Shown: in pieces, positions 23,354 through 33,085 of the stretch
Layout: every line of letters starts with the position of its first letter
Numbering within the stretch: the stretch's first letter is position 1
Origin: Reclinomonas americana ATCC 50394
Lineage: Eukaryota; Jakobida; Jakobea; Jakobida
Assembly (NCBI GenBank): GCA_048213135.1
Contig: PS015059.1
Span: forward strand, 350,618 to 414,617
Length of the DNA stretch: 64,000 nucleotides
Direction of reading: 5' to 3'
The notes under the pieces: model-generated
Seen by the model: only the letters and a program-made list of their open reading frames with translations
Told to the model about the DNA's origin: nothing
Databases searched by the model: none
Translations under genes and position numbers: made by a program

Positions 23354-25918
23354 GCAGTCGCATGGAGCGAAGACGACGGAGAGAGAGACGCCAACCAGCC
23401 ATTGTATTCGCAAGCAGAGAAATCAGAGAGACGAGATAGAACTCAGAGACAATGGGCACTTCTCTAGGAAGAGACATCAGCCCCTCGCAGCGAAGACGAC
23501 AAAGACGAGAAAGAACAGACTACGCTTGTTACTGCCACAGAGCCGAAGGGAAGGAAACACACAGCAGACACCGAAGACTGTCGCACGCTACGAATTCGAC
23601 GAAGACGATTGAGAACTGACAGTTGATGACATAAACACTGCAATAAATAACGAGGCAGAAGACACAGAAACAAAGACAGCACCTCCTCGATCGACACAAC
23701 TGCTTTCTCAGCACCAATAATAGCACGACTCAGCATCGGTTACGCACCCATCCCTGCTCTGTCTCTCTCGCTCTCTCCATCGCACACTCGTTCCCCACTT
23801 CCTTCCCCTCCTATCTACTCTTCCCACATCCCCTCCCCGCAATCTCCTTCACACTCAGCGCCAACAAATTCGCGGCACAATTTCTATGGCGCATCCATCC
23901 CTGCTCTCTCTCTCTCTCCATCACACACTCCTTCCCCACCTCCACCTTCCTCTCCTATCTCCTCCTCCCTCCCTCCCCTTCCCCTCCCCGCAATCGCCTT
24001 CACACTCAGCGTCAACAGTAGCACGCCTCACTTTCGCTTGGGCATCTATCCACTCTCTTGCTCTCTTTCTGTTCACCTCTCAACTCGCCGCTTTCTCCAT
24101 CATTCTCTCACTCATTGAAAGCCTTCCATCCTTGTTCTCTCAATCACACAATTACAGTCACACAGCATCACTAAATTCCCTTCCTCCCATCCTCTTCTCG
24201 TTCACTCTCACTGCGCCTCTCTCTCTCTCATTCGATTCAGTCTTCTTTTCTCTCGTCTTGACTTCTCTCTTCTGCATACCTCTCGAATCATCACTGTCCC
24301 TTCCTCCCTTTCCAAAACACAGCTTGTTCCTTCCCTTCCCTACCACCCCTCTCCGCAATTGCCTTCACACTCAGCGCCAACAACAACAAGACATAGCTTC
24401 GCTTGGACATCTATCCCGCTCTATCTTCCTTTACTTCTTTTCTCTCCTCTTCTGGCCTCCTCTCTCATGCCCCTTTCCTCTCTCTCTCTCTCTCCCTTCT
24501 CNNNNNNNNNNNNNNNNNNNNNNNNNNNNNNNNNNNNNNNNNNNNNNNNNNNNNNNNNNNNNNNNNNNNNNNNNNNNNNNNNNNNNNNNNNNNNNNNNNN
24601 NNNNNNNNNNNNNNNNNNNNNNNNNNNNNNNNNNNNNNNNNNNNNNNNNNNNNNNNNNNNNNNNNNNNNNNNNNNNNNNNNNNNNNNNNNNNNNNNNNNN
24701 NNNNNNNNNNNNNNNNNNNNNNNNNNNNNNNNNNNNNNNNNNNNNNNNNNNNNNNNNNNNNNNNNNNNNNNNNNNNNNNNNNNNNNNACACTCAGCGCCA
24801 ACAACAACAAGACATAGCTTCGTCTTGGTACGATCTATCCCGCCTCTATCTTCCTTTACTTCTTTCTTCTCCTCTTCTGCTCCTCTCTCATGCCCTTCCT
24901 CTCTCTCTCTCTCTCCCTTCTCCCCCTTGACCCCCTCCTTCCCTCCCCCTTCCACCCTTCCACCCTTCCACCCTTCTCCCCTTCCCCACTCACCCCATGC
25001 CGACTCCTATGCGACGCCAGCTCCCGCGGCGACATACTCGCCACCTCCCTCCCCACCCCCGCCGAACTCGTCTCCGCCAACCCATACAACGTGCGCAGCC
25101 GCTCCCGTGCCGACGCCGACGCCGTCGTGCCCATCGACACCGCTCCATCGACATCATCGCTCTCCTCGACCGGCATTCGCCGCGCCGACGGCGACGGCTG
25201 CGGCAACGTCGGCAGCAGCGCGTTTACATAACGCGGAGACGGAGCCTCGTCCCTCCTCGCATGATGATGATGATGATGATGATGACTGTGACTGTGACTG
25301 TGACTGTGATGATGCCGCGGCGATCTCACTTCCCCATGATGATGATGACGATGATGCCTGTGATGATGATGCCTGTGATGACGTGGCGACGACTGCTGCT
25401 CCAGCACAGGCGGAGGAGGCGGCGGAGGGCCTCCTCCCGTCAACGCATTCAACGCCATTCGATCGGCCGCTCGCGTTCTCATCGTCGCCGACGGCGATAG
25501 TCCCACTGGCGGCAACACCAGCTGCTTCTTCGCATGCTGGTGCGGTCGATGTCGACCCTCTGCATCATCATCGCCGCTGTCATCATCATCATCGCTGTCC
25601 ACTCGCACAGTGAGCTGATGTTGTGCTTGTGCAAAGGGCGTAGCGTCGGCTTGAATGCGCGTGTCAGGCACCGTGCTCCGTCGGTCCACTAGACGCGCGA
25701 AGGCGGCCATGCGCGGGGAGATCAGAGTCGACACGTCGGGCATGCGATGATACCTTTTGAGAGAGTGAGAGTCAGTGAGAAATTTTCGTGTGAGAGTTTT
25801 GTTGTGTGAGAGAGAGGGAGAGTGTCATGCGCAACAGCTCGTCGCGCTTGGTGACTTGGCGCTGGAAGAGCACAGACTCCATGGTCAAGGGGTCCACATG
25901 CCCAAGCAGCTTTGACAT
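23214..25918 (-). CDS. His-rich low-complexity protein of unknown family
   Basis: Exon 1 (25918-25836, MSKLLGHVDPLTMESVLFQR...) joins exon 2 (25753-24994) in phase through a GTTGCG intron. Exon 2 encodes ISPRMAAFARLVDRRSTVPD, an acidic run, PPPPPPP, and histidine-rich blocks (HHRHHHHRHHRHHHH and SHSHSHSHHHHHHHH), then SARERLRTLYGLAE. Two likely C-terminal exons, 23728-23683 and 23276-23214, read AIIGAEKAVVSIEE and IKNVVTEDWLRTHKYVCLLK before a stop. The link between 24994 and 23728 is unproven; a 286-base gap (24502-24787) with the same CACTCAGCGCCAACAACAAC sequence on both sides lies between. His-rich runs often bind metals or drive condensates, but no function can be assigned. Confidence 0.5.
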
Positions 25919-26039
25919 TTAATTCTCACACTCGCGTCAGTCGATTGAGAGCCGGTTCGCGGTTGTCAGAGGGGACAGACGTTTCATTCTTTCGCGATCG
26001 TTGTCGTTCTCATTGCCTGTTTCACAAGGGCACTTCTAA

Positions 26040-29000
26040 TCAGTCGGCTTTCCCGCCCGGAGGCACCAACGCGGTCTCTTCGACGAGTAACACAGTTTCG
26101 ACGTCGACTGTGGGAGCCGGTGAGTGCTGCCGGTGACCGTACGTTGGCGACGTCGAGGTCGAGCTGGAGGCGGAGCCGGAGCCGAGAACGCCACCGCTGC
26201 TGCCGCGTTCGGCGGAGATGCCGGACGTGCCGCGGATGAGCGGGATGACCACGGTCTCGAAGAGGCGGTCGAGGAAACCGGAAATGGTGAATACGCCACC
26301 GACCACGGCGCACAGCTTGACGAGGAAGTGCACGAAGGGTGGGCGGGCGACGTGGTGGTTGATTTGGATCGGGTTCATCTCGAAGATGAAGAAGACGCCT
26401 GTTGTGGGAGTAGGGTGAGGGCGGGCACGACACGAGGGGGAGAGATGTGGGGTGGATCGACTCACCAGGCAGGTACGGGCCGCGCTTGTTCATAATCTTC
26501 AGCATGTGCTCCGTCACCGAGTACGAAAAGGTGGAGATCGGCTCGCCGCCGTGCATGGGGTAGTACTTGGTCGGCACCACCTTGACGAAATACTTGAAGG
26601 TGGAGCTGCCGGCCTCGGACATTTTCACCACGCCGTCGAGAGGGGTCTGTCGAGGAGGAGGTGGTGGTGGGCAAAGAGGGAATGGAAAGGGGGAGAAGGG
26701 AAGGGGCGCACCTTTTGCACCGTGGGGTCTTCGTCGACGGGGTCGCCAAAAGACAGGTGGTTGATAATGTGCGAGGGGTCAAAGGTGGCCATGGCGTCCG
26801 GGTCGAATTCGTGGACGTGGTGGATGCGGCCTGAAAAAGGGTAGGGGAAGGGTGAGAAAGGGGGAAGGGTACTTGCGTGTGCGCGGATGTGTGCGCATTA
26901 TCAACTCTCGCTCCCTTGTGCCAGACTGGTGCGTGTTGTCGGTGTACTCTGTGCATGCGCGGACGTGTGTGTGCGTATGTGCATCTTTATATCTCTCTCC
27001 GTTGTGCCAGATACTCATGAGTGTTGTTGTTGTACTCTGTGTACCCAATGTATGCCTATGAGATGGACAAGAAGGAGCAAGGATGAGACGGAGAAAGAAT
27101 GCGACAACAAGGGGCGAGCAGCCAGGAGAGCGGGAATCGGGCTGCAGGAGCGAGATTGAGAAACAAGAGAAATGGAGAAGGAGGAGAGGCACAGAATCAG
27201 CAGGTGCCAACGGGGACAGAGGGGAATGACCGGCGGGAAAGGGGAGATATGAAAGTCGTCAGTAAGCAGGAGAATAGGAGAGACAATGAGGGCGAGCTCG
27301 CTTCTCAGGCAATGGGAACAGAGGGGAAGGAACGGCGGGAAAGGAGAGAAAGGAAAGTCGTCAGTCAGCAGGAGAAAACGAGAGACAGCGAGGGCGAGTT
27401 CGCCTCTCAGCAAATGGGGACATAGGGGAATGAGCGGCGGAAGCGGAGAGATATGAAAGTCGTCAGTAAGCAGGAGAAAACGAGAGACAACGAGGGCGAG
27501 TTCGCCTCTCAGCAAATGGGGACAGAGGGGAAGGAACAGCGGGAAAGGAGAGACAAAGAGGGTGAGTTCGCTAATGTGGAAGCGGAGAGATATGAAAGTC
27601 GTCAGTAAGCAGGAGAAAAGGAGAGACAGCGAGGGCGAATTCGCCTCTCAGGCAATGGGGACAGAGGGGAAGGAACGGCGGGAAAGGAGAGAAAGGAAAG
27701 TCGTCAGTCAGCACAAGAAAGGAGAGACAACGAGGGCGAGTACGCTTCTCAGCCGAGCAAATGATGAGGTGGAAAGAGAAAGGGAGACTGCACACAGACG
27801 GCCGCGCCCTCTCCGTCTCAAACATGAAGCGATAGATGATGAAGAACAAAGCGTTCCGTGACACCGCAGCATACATCGCTACGTGTTCCTGCTTCTCTCT
27901 CTCTCTCTTCTTTCATCTCCCTCCAATCCCCTCCTTCCGCCCCCCCCCCCCTTCCCTCTCCCAACAAACCTCCCGCCTGATGCTCAAACGAGTGCCCGGG
28001 CGCAAAGTGGAAGTTACCGGCCACACGCTTCACCTGCACGTCGCCACGCACGCGGCATCCAGTGCTCTGCGCCACAATGGCAGCCATTTGCGCTGCACGC
28101 GAATTGCGCTTCTTCTCGTGATGATGGTGATGGTGATCGTGGTCGTGGTCGTGGTGATCATGGTCGTCGCCCTCGGCCTCGCGCTCCGCAAAACCCTCCT
28201 TCTCGTTGTCATCGGCGTCCTTGTGGTCGTCCTCGTCGTCGTCGGGCACCGCCACCAAATCCTCCGGCGTCATCAATGCCTTCCCGTCGCCATCTAGCGG
28301 CGTACGCTGCAGCGCACGATCGTAGCCGATCTCCTGATCGCCGGCTACGTCGACGACGTCCAGCGACAGTGCTGTGGGAGAGGGAAAGAGAGCGGGAAAA
28401 GGAAAGGGTGGTGAGGGGCAGGGGAAGGGGGGAAGAGGTGAGGAATCGTTTTTCTTTCGTTCTCGCTCCCTGTTCTGCTTTTCTTCATCTTCTTCGGAGC
28501 TTGTCGTCGATGCTGTTCAGTTGCTGTTTCTTGTCTTACTTCGTTCCTGTCGCTGTTGCGTCTCCGTGCGTTTCTCCTCCATTTTCTCTTCCTCTTTTCT
28601 CGTTCTCCTTGCTGCTCCTTGAATTGTTCAGTCTCTTTATCCTTCTCGTCTGCTTCTTCTTCTTCTGCGTTTCTTCTTCCATTTCTCTCCCTCTTTTCTT
28701 GTTCTCCTTGCTGCTCCTTGAAGTGTTCAGTCTCTTCATCCTTCATGTCTGCTTCTTCTTCTTCTGCGGCCATGCTTCTCCACTTTCTCTTCCTCTCTTC
28801 TCGTTCTCTTTGTTGCTCCTCGTCTGCTTCTTCTTCTGTGACAACCACTTTCTGGCTCACTCCGCGGTCTTCTCCTCACTCTTCATTCGTGCAATTCTCT
28901 TTCTGGTTCTTCTGCTTCTTCTTCTGCGGCCATTCTTCTTGCTCGCTCTGTGTTCTTCTCCTCACTCTTCTTTGCTATCCTCGCTGTCTTTCTGCTCGTT

Positions 29001-29859
29001 CTTCATGCACCCTTTGTCGGTCTCCTTCTCGTGGCTTGTTGTACAGTTTCTTTCTCCTTGCCGTCTGTATCTTCTTCTGCGACCATCCATCCTGCTCCCT
29101 GGGAGAAAGGTCGAGAACGCAGAAGACGGCAAAGTAGGACCAGACATGGGGAACGACAAAGGGTGCACGTACAACGAGAAGAAAGAAAGCGAGGTAAACA
29201 AGAGGAGAATTGCACGACACGAAGAGAGAGGAGAATATCGACGCTTGCCTTTCTGCGTTGATGCTACAGAGCTACATCCGCGTTCTTCTCGATCATGTCG
29301 TGCATGCGGTTCTTCGCACATACTTCTCTCTCGTTTGCGCTTCTTTCGCTTGCTGTTCCCTCCTCTCGGTTGCAGCTGGTGCATGTCTCCGCGTTCTCGT
29401 TGCTTTCTTCTCTGCTTCTTGCTGTTCTCGCTATTCGTCTTCTCCTTTCTACTCCTCCTCCCTTCCAACCCACCATCACACTTGGTTCGCGGGAAGGTAA
29501 TGTCAAACGCGATGCGCAGCTTGCCGCCAAACGACGTGTCCACCACCAGCTCATCCATCGGCACCGGTTGCAGATACGCAAACAGCTCAATGAGGAACAG
29601 CAGGCCCATGATTGTCAGCGACACAACGGAAACTGTGACGGAGAAGAGTCAAGTGAGAAAAAGAGACATGATATGCAACACGTGGCAATCAATAGTGTGG
29701 ATGTGCAAGGGTGGATGTGTGTGTGGAGTGAGTGAGGGAGTGTGTGTGTGTGTGCGTGTGTGTGCGTTCGACAATCAGTTGCGCGTAGGGCATGTTGTGC
29801 AGGGTGCGAGTGAGTGAGTGAGTGAGTGAGTGTGTGAGTGAGTGAGTGAATGAGTGAGT

Positions 29860-29906
<47 letters not shown>

Positions 29907-30227
29907 TGAATGTGTGTGCGTTCCACTCTCTCACTCACTGCTCTCACTCACTGCTCTCTCTCTCCCTCNNNNNNNNNNNNNNNNNNNNNNNNNNNNNNNN
30001 NNNNNNNNNNNNNNNNNNNNNNNNNNNNNNNNNNNNNNNNNNNNNNNNNNNNNNNNNNNNNNNNNNNNNNNNNNNNNNNNNNNNNNNNNNNNNNNNNNNN
30101 NNNNNNNNNNNNNNNNNNNNNNNNNNNNNNNNNNNNNNNNNNNNNNNNNNNNNNNNNNNNNNNNNNNNNNNNNNNNNNNNNNNNNNNNNNNNNNNNNNNN
30201 NNNNNNNNNNNNNNNNNNNNNNNNNNN

Positions 30228-30299
<72 letters not shown>

Positions 30300-30591
30300 G
30301 CAATCACACATTCATCTCTTCCCCTTCCCCTCTCCCCCTCCTCTCTCTCTCCCTCCCTCTCCCCGCCACACAACTGATTCCTCCCGCATTGGTCTTCTGC
30401 TTGGCAAAGCGCTGCGCCTTTGGGTACATGTCAAACTGTTGCAGCTTTCGCGCCAGTGGTGTGCGCGAGAACTCTGCCACGCGCTCCGCGAGCTTTGGTC
30501 GTCGTTGACGCACTCCAGCAGTGCCTCCTGCGGCGGCGGCCGCGTCGCCTGCGGGCCGCGATTTCGCGTCTTTCACCATTGCTCGTGACAC
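26040..30591 (-). CDS. ERGIC3: ERGIC3/Erv46-type COPII vesicle cargo receptor
   Basis: Six minus-strand exons, 30591-30375, 29632-29474, 28371-27970, 26830-26712, 26646-26466 and 26398-26040, all phases matching, about 478 residues. The N-terminal cytosolic LQQFDMYPKAQRFAKQKT is followed by membrane helix VVSLTIMGLLFLIELFAYLQ, then VDTSFGGKLRIAFDITFPR, LSLDVVDVAGDQE, VKRVAGNFHFAPGHSFEHQ, INHLSFGDP, FKYFVKVVPTKYYPMHGGEP, YSVTEHMLK, and second helix HFLVKLCAVVGGVFTISGFL. This is the Erv41/Erv46 layout that cycles between ER and Golgi. Odd: in the luminal part, where animal and yeast Erv46 carry a Cys-rich loop, there is an Asp/His-rich run (DDHDHHDHDHDHHHHHH), and only one Cys precedes RVRGDVQV. 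The cytosolic tail is Ser/Thr-rich and extended. Confidence 0.88.
27180..27760. repeat. Minisatellite, about 103-bp unit, in ERGIC3 intron 3
   Basis: At least five units carry GAAAGTCGTCAGT(A/C)AGCA (near 27250, 27353, 27454, 27594, 27698), followed by GAGAGACA(G/A)(C/T)GAGGGCGAG and CAATGGGGACAGAGGGGAAG. One unit is stretched to about 140 bp. Confidence 0.85.
28590..28830. repeat. Minisatellite, about 102-bp unit, in ERGIC3 intron 2
   Basis: CCTTGCTGCTCCTTGAA(T/G)TG, TTCAGTCTCTT(T/C)ATCCTTC and TCTGCTTCTTCTTCTTCTGC recur about 102 bases apart (near 28609 and 28711), with partial copies on either side. Confidence 0.8.
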
Positions 30592-31159
30592 ACAGAGTGA
30601 GAGTGAGTGAGAAACGAAATTGAGGTGCGTGAATTTTTACAGTGGTGTGACTTCCTTGTCGTTGTGGACCAGCGGGGGAGGAGGCGTATTTGCGTGCGGG
30701 GTGGTCTACGTAGAGGCGCGATGCAAGGTGATTCGAAATTCGAATTCAGGATGTTGAGAACGAACAACAACAACAATCTTGCTCATGCATATGGTGGTGT
30801 ATAACAGATTTAGTTGTAGAAGGAAAGCACACGAGACTTGTTGGCGAGCACTGGTAGATGCGCATGCATATGCTCATTGTTGTATTTGTCAGTGAAGTTT
30901 CTATTATTAATTTAAATGCAATGTCGCGAGTGAAGTGTTTTGTTGTTTTGCGAAAATATCACTCCCTGCAGGTGAGCCACAGCGCTGCGTGCTTGCACAT
31001 TCGCAGCGAAATGGCTCGGGATCGTGGCTCATTAATTGCAAATCCGGCGCATTGCCGGGTCGCAACTTCCCGCCAGGTTATTTTAGGCTCGGAGTTTTCC
31101 GGCAACAATCATTCGCTTCTTCCTCTTTTTGTGAGCACACACCACTACACAACAACATC

Positions 31160-31954
31160 ATGCAGACGCTGACGGGCAAGACAATCACTCTTGACGTGGA
31201 GGGCGCCGACACCAGTGGTGCGGAGGAAGTAGGCGCAAATCAGGATCAGGATACCTGGGCCGTCATCGACGCCGTCCTCGGCCAGCGACCAGAATTGGCG
31301 GACGACATAGAGTATGTCCTAGGTGATATAGAAGCTCTTCTGCTGCAGGGATCAGCAGCCTATGACCTTTGCGTAATGGAAGGGCACTGGATGCGCCTTG
31401 GCCGCATCACAGTCATCGCCGCAGCTGCAGTTCCCGAGCATGCGCAAGAGCTGAAGCACGCCTTCTGGGTAGCCATCAAGGTCGTGGAAGATCTCCTCTT
31501 CCGCTTGCAGAAGCAACGCTTCCTGACAGAACAGCAGACAACTCTGCATCCTCTCGACTTCTCTGCTCTCGAGCTCGAGCGGCGACACTCTTTCACTGCT
31601 GCTACAGCTGCAGCCCCTTACTCGAACGCAGAACGGATTCCTGACGAGCTTGTCCCCAGCACACTCATAGCTCTCCTCAACTGCCTACTTGAGACCGGCA
31701 CGAACCTGTCGGGACAAGTTGATCGCATGTTGCGCCAAGATCCTGCCAAGATAACTAGTGACGTCCAGAACACGTTGATGTGCGGCCTCGCTCGGCAGGA
31801 GCTCACCTGCGCGCGGGCGGCCATGCAGGCTGTTCAGGAGATACAACGAGAGGAGGAGGACGATTCGCGATGCCTGCCAGAGATGGTGCTGCGGTGTTTC
31901 ATCGTCGAGGAGGCAGAGTTGGTGGCATATCGGTGTTTCTCCGACTGGTCATGA
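31160..31954 (+). CDS. Intronless gene with a partial ubiquitin-like N-terminus; body unrecognised
   Basis: One open frame from ATG at 31160 to a stop at 31952-31954, 264 residues and no intron. It opens MQTLTGKTITLDVEGADTSG. Ubiquitin begins with the same beta-hairpin K-T-L-T-G-K-T-I-T-L-E-V-E plus xxDT, but here I-F-V-K is missing after MQ and nothing after the hairpin matches ubiquitin. The rest looks helical and acidic (VIDAVLGQRPELADDIEYVL, AIKVVEDLLFRLQKQRFLTE, LIALLNCLLETGTNLSGQVD, ELTCARAAMQAVQEIQREEE) with no family I know. The frame is open upstream to 30935, but the MQ start fits ubiquitin best and AACAACATC precedes it. A single-exon gene among intron-dense ones hints at retroposition or recent origin. 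Confidence 0.65.
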   Translation: MQTLTGKTITLDVEGADTSGAEEVGANQDQDTWAVIDAVLGQRPELADDIEYVLGDIEALLLQGSAAYDLCVMEGHWMRLGRITVIAAAAVPEHAQELKHAFWVAIKVVEDLLFRLQKQRFLTEQQTTLHPLDFSALELERRHSFTAATAAAPYSNAERIPDELVPSTLIALLNCLLETGTNLSGQVDRMLRQDPAKITSDVQNTLMCGLARQELTCARAAMQAVQEIQREEEDDSRCLPEMVLRCFIVEEAELVAYRCFSDWS

Positions 31955-31974
31955 AGTGTTGAGCTTGTGTTTGT

Positions 31975-32364
31975 TTACTGCCATGCAAAATGAATCGCAT
32001 CAGCAGAGCTCAGCAGCTGTAGGCCCTGTGAGAGGGCAGTGTAGGCGCAGTCATCAAGTGAGAACTTCTGTGTGGCGCAAATAGTGTCAGCGGCCCGTAG
32101 ACGCGTACGCGTATACGCTGAACTCGTTGAAGCTGGGTGCTGCAGTAGCGACGCGATGGTTCTAGTTGCCCTGAGGCTGCGGCGCAGCTGCTGCGGGTGG
32201 GGGGATTGTTTGCTTGAGCCTGATTGCCACCAGCACAGCGGAAAGCGAACTCCACGCAGCACCTGTCCACCACTCGGCGCAATTGGCCGCTCTCGATGCC
32301 CATCTTCTTCAACGACGCCCGGGTAGTCTGCGCGCACGATCCAACTTGCGTGAAACGCCACCAT
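31975..32364 (-). CDS. Possible C-terminal exon of an unknown minus-strand gene
   Basis: An open minus-strand frame ending at 31975 reads ADTICATQKFSLDDCAYTAL then SQGLQLLSSADAIHFAWQ before the stop; composition is protein-like rather than repetitive. It would be tail-to-tail with the ubiquitin-like gene, 20 bases apart. No homologue recognised, no clear upstream exon. The rest of 31955-32617 shows nothing else. Confidence 0.3.
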   Translation of the reverse strand: MVAFHASWIVRADYPGVVEEDGHRERPIAPSGGQVLRGVRFPLCWWQSGSSKQSPHPQQLRRSLRATRTIASLLQHPASTSSAYTRTRLRAADTICATQKFSLDDCAYTALSQGLQLLSSADAIHFAWQ

Positions 32365-32617
32365 TCACCGCAGCATCCCACACTGCTGTTGGGATTCAAC
32401 GAGCATCGATATCGATCGCGGTTGTCGACGTCGCAAAACAAATGGTCATTGCAGCGACGTTCCTTTTGATCTTTCCGTCTCGGTCCGCTGCCAATACACA
32501 ACGCTCTACGCAGTGACCACTTTAAACCACCGCATACCACGCTCTTGGGCTCGGAGTTGTCAACGTCGCCGTGTCCCACACACTCTCTCACTCCGTCTCT
32601 CTCACCAACGAGCACAC

Positions 32618-33029
32618 ATGGCCTCGCCATCTGCCGCACGCGGCATCATCAAAGAAGGATAGTTGCGTGCCTCTGTGCAACAACACAAACAGCATTGTGT
32701 TGGTCGCAAAGGGGGTCAGTGATGTCGACATGACTGTGACACTCACTCTCTCTTTGTGCTCAGTCTGGTGAAGCAAGGCGAGAGTGTCAAGTCATGGAAG
32801 AAACGGTGATTTGCATGCAGCAGAAGAGTGTGAGAGAGAGTGAGTCACTTATGGTGATTGTTCCGTGTTGTTGTTGTTGTCTCTCTTTGCGCAGGTGGTT
32901 TGTGCTGTTTGATGTGACGATGCAGTACTTTACGGAGAGCGACAAGGCGACGTTCAAGGGCGAGGTGCGATTTTTGATTGATGGATTGATGTGATGATGA
33001 TGGAATTAGTTTGACTGCAGTCATTCTCT

Positions 33030-33085
<56 letters not shown>

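Noticed and set aside
23886-25613. A 575-residue plus-strand open frame
   Set aside because: It crosses a gap and consists of Ser/Pro/Leu-rich translation of CT repeats opposite the His-rich exon.
27180-28830. Regularly spaced repeats that might suggest a CRISPR array
   Set aside because: The units are directly adjoining ~100-bp minisatellites in introns of a eukaryotic gene, with no spacer/repeat alternation and no cas genes.
27883-29817. A 644-residue plus-strand open frame
   Set aside because: Antisense to ERGIC3 exons 2-3 and their repeat-filled intron; the composition is CT-repeat translation.
31160-31220. A ubiquitin gene
   Set aside because: Only the first hairpin resembles ubiquitin; residues 3-6 are missing and the LRLRGG end is absent.
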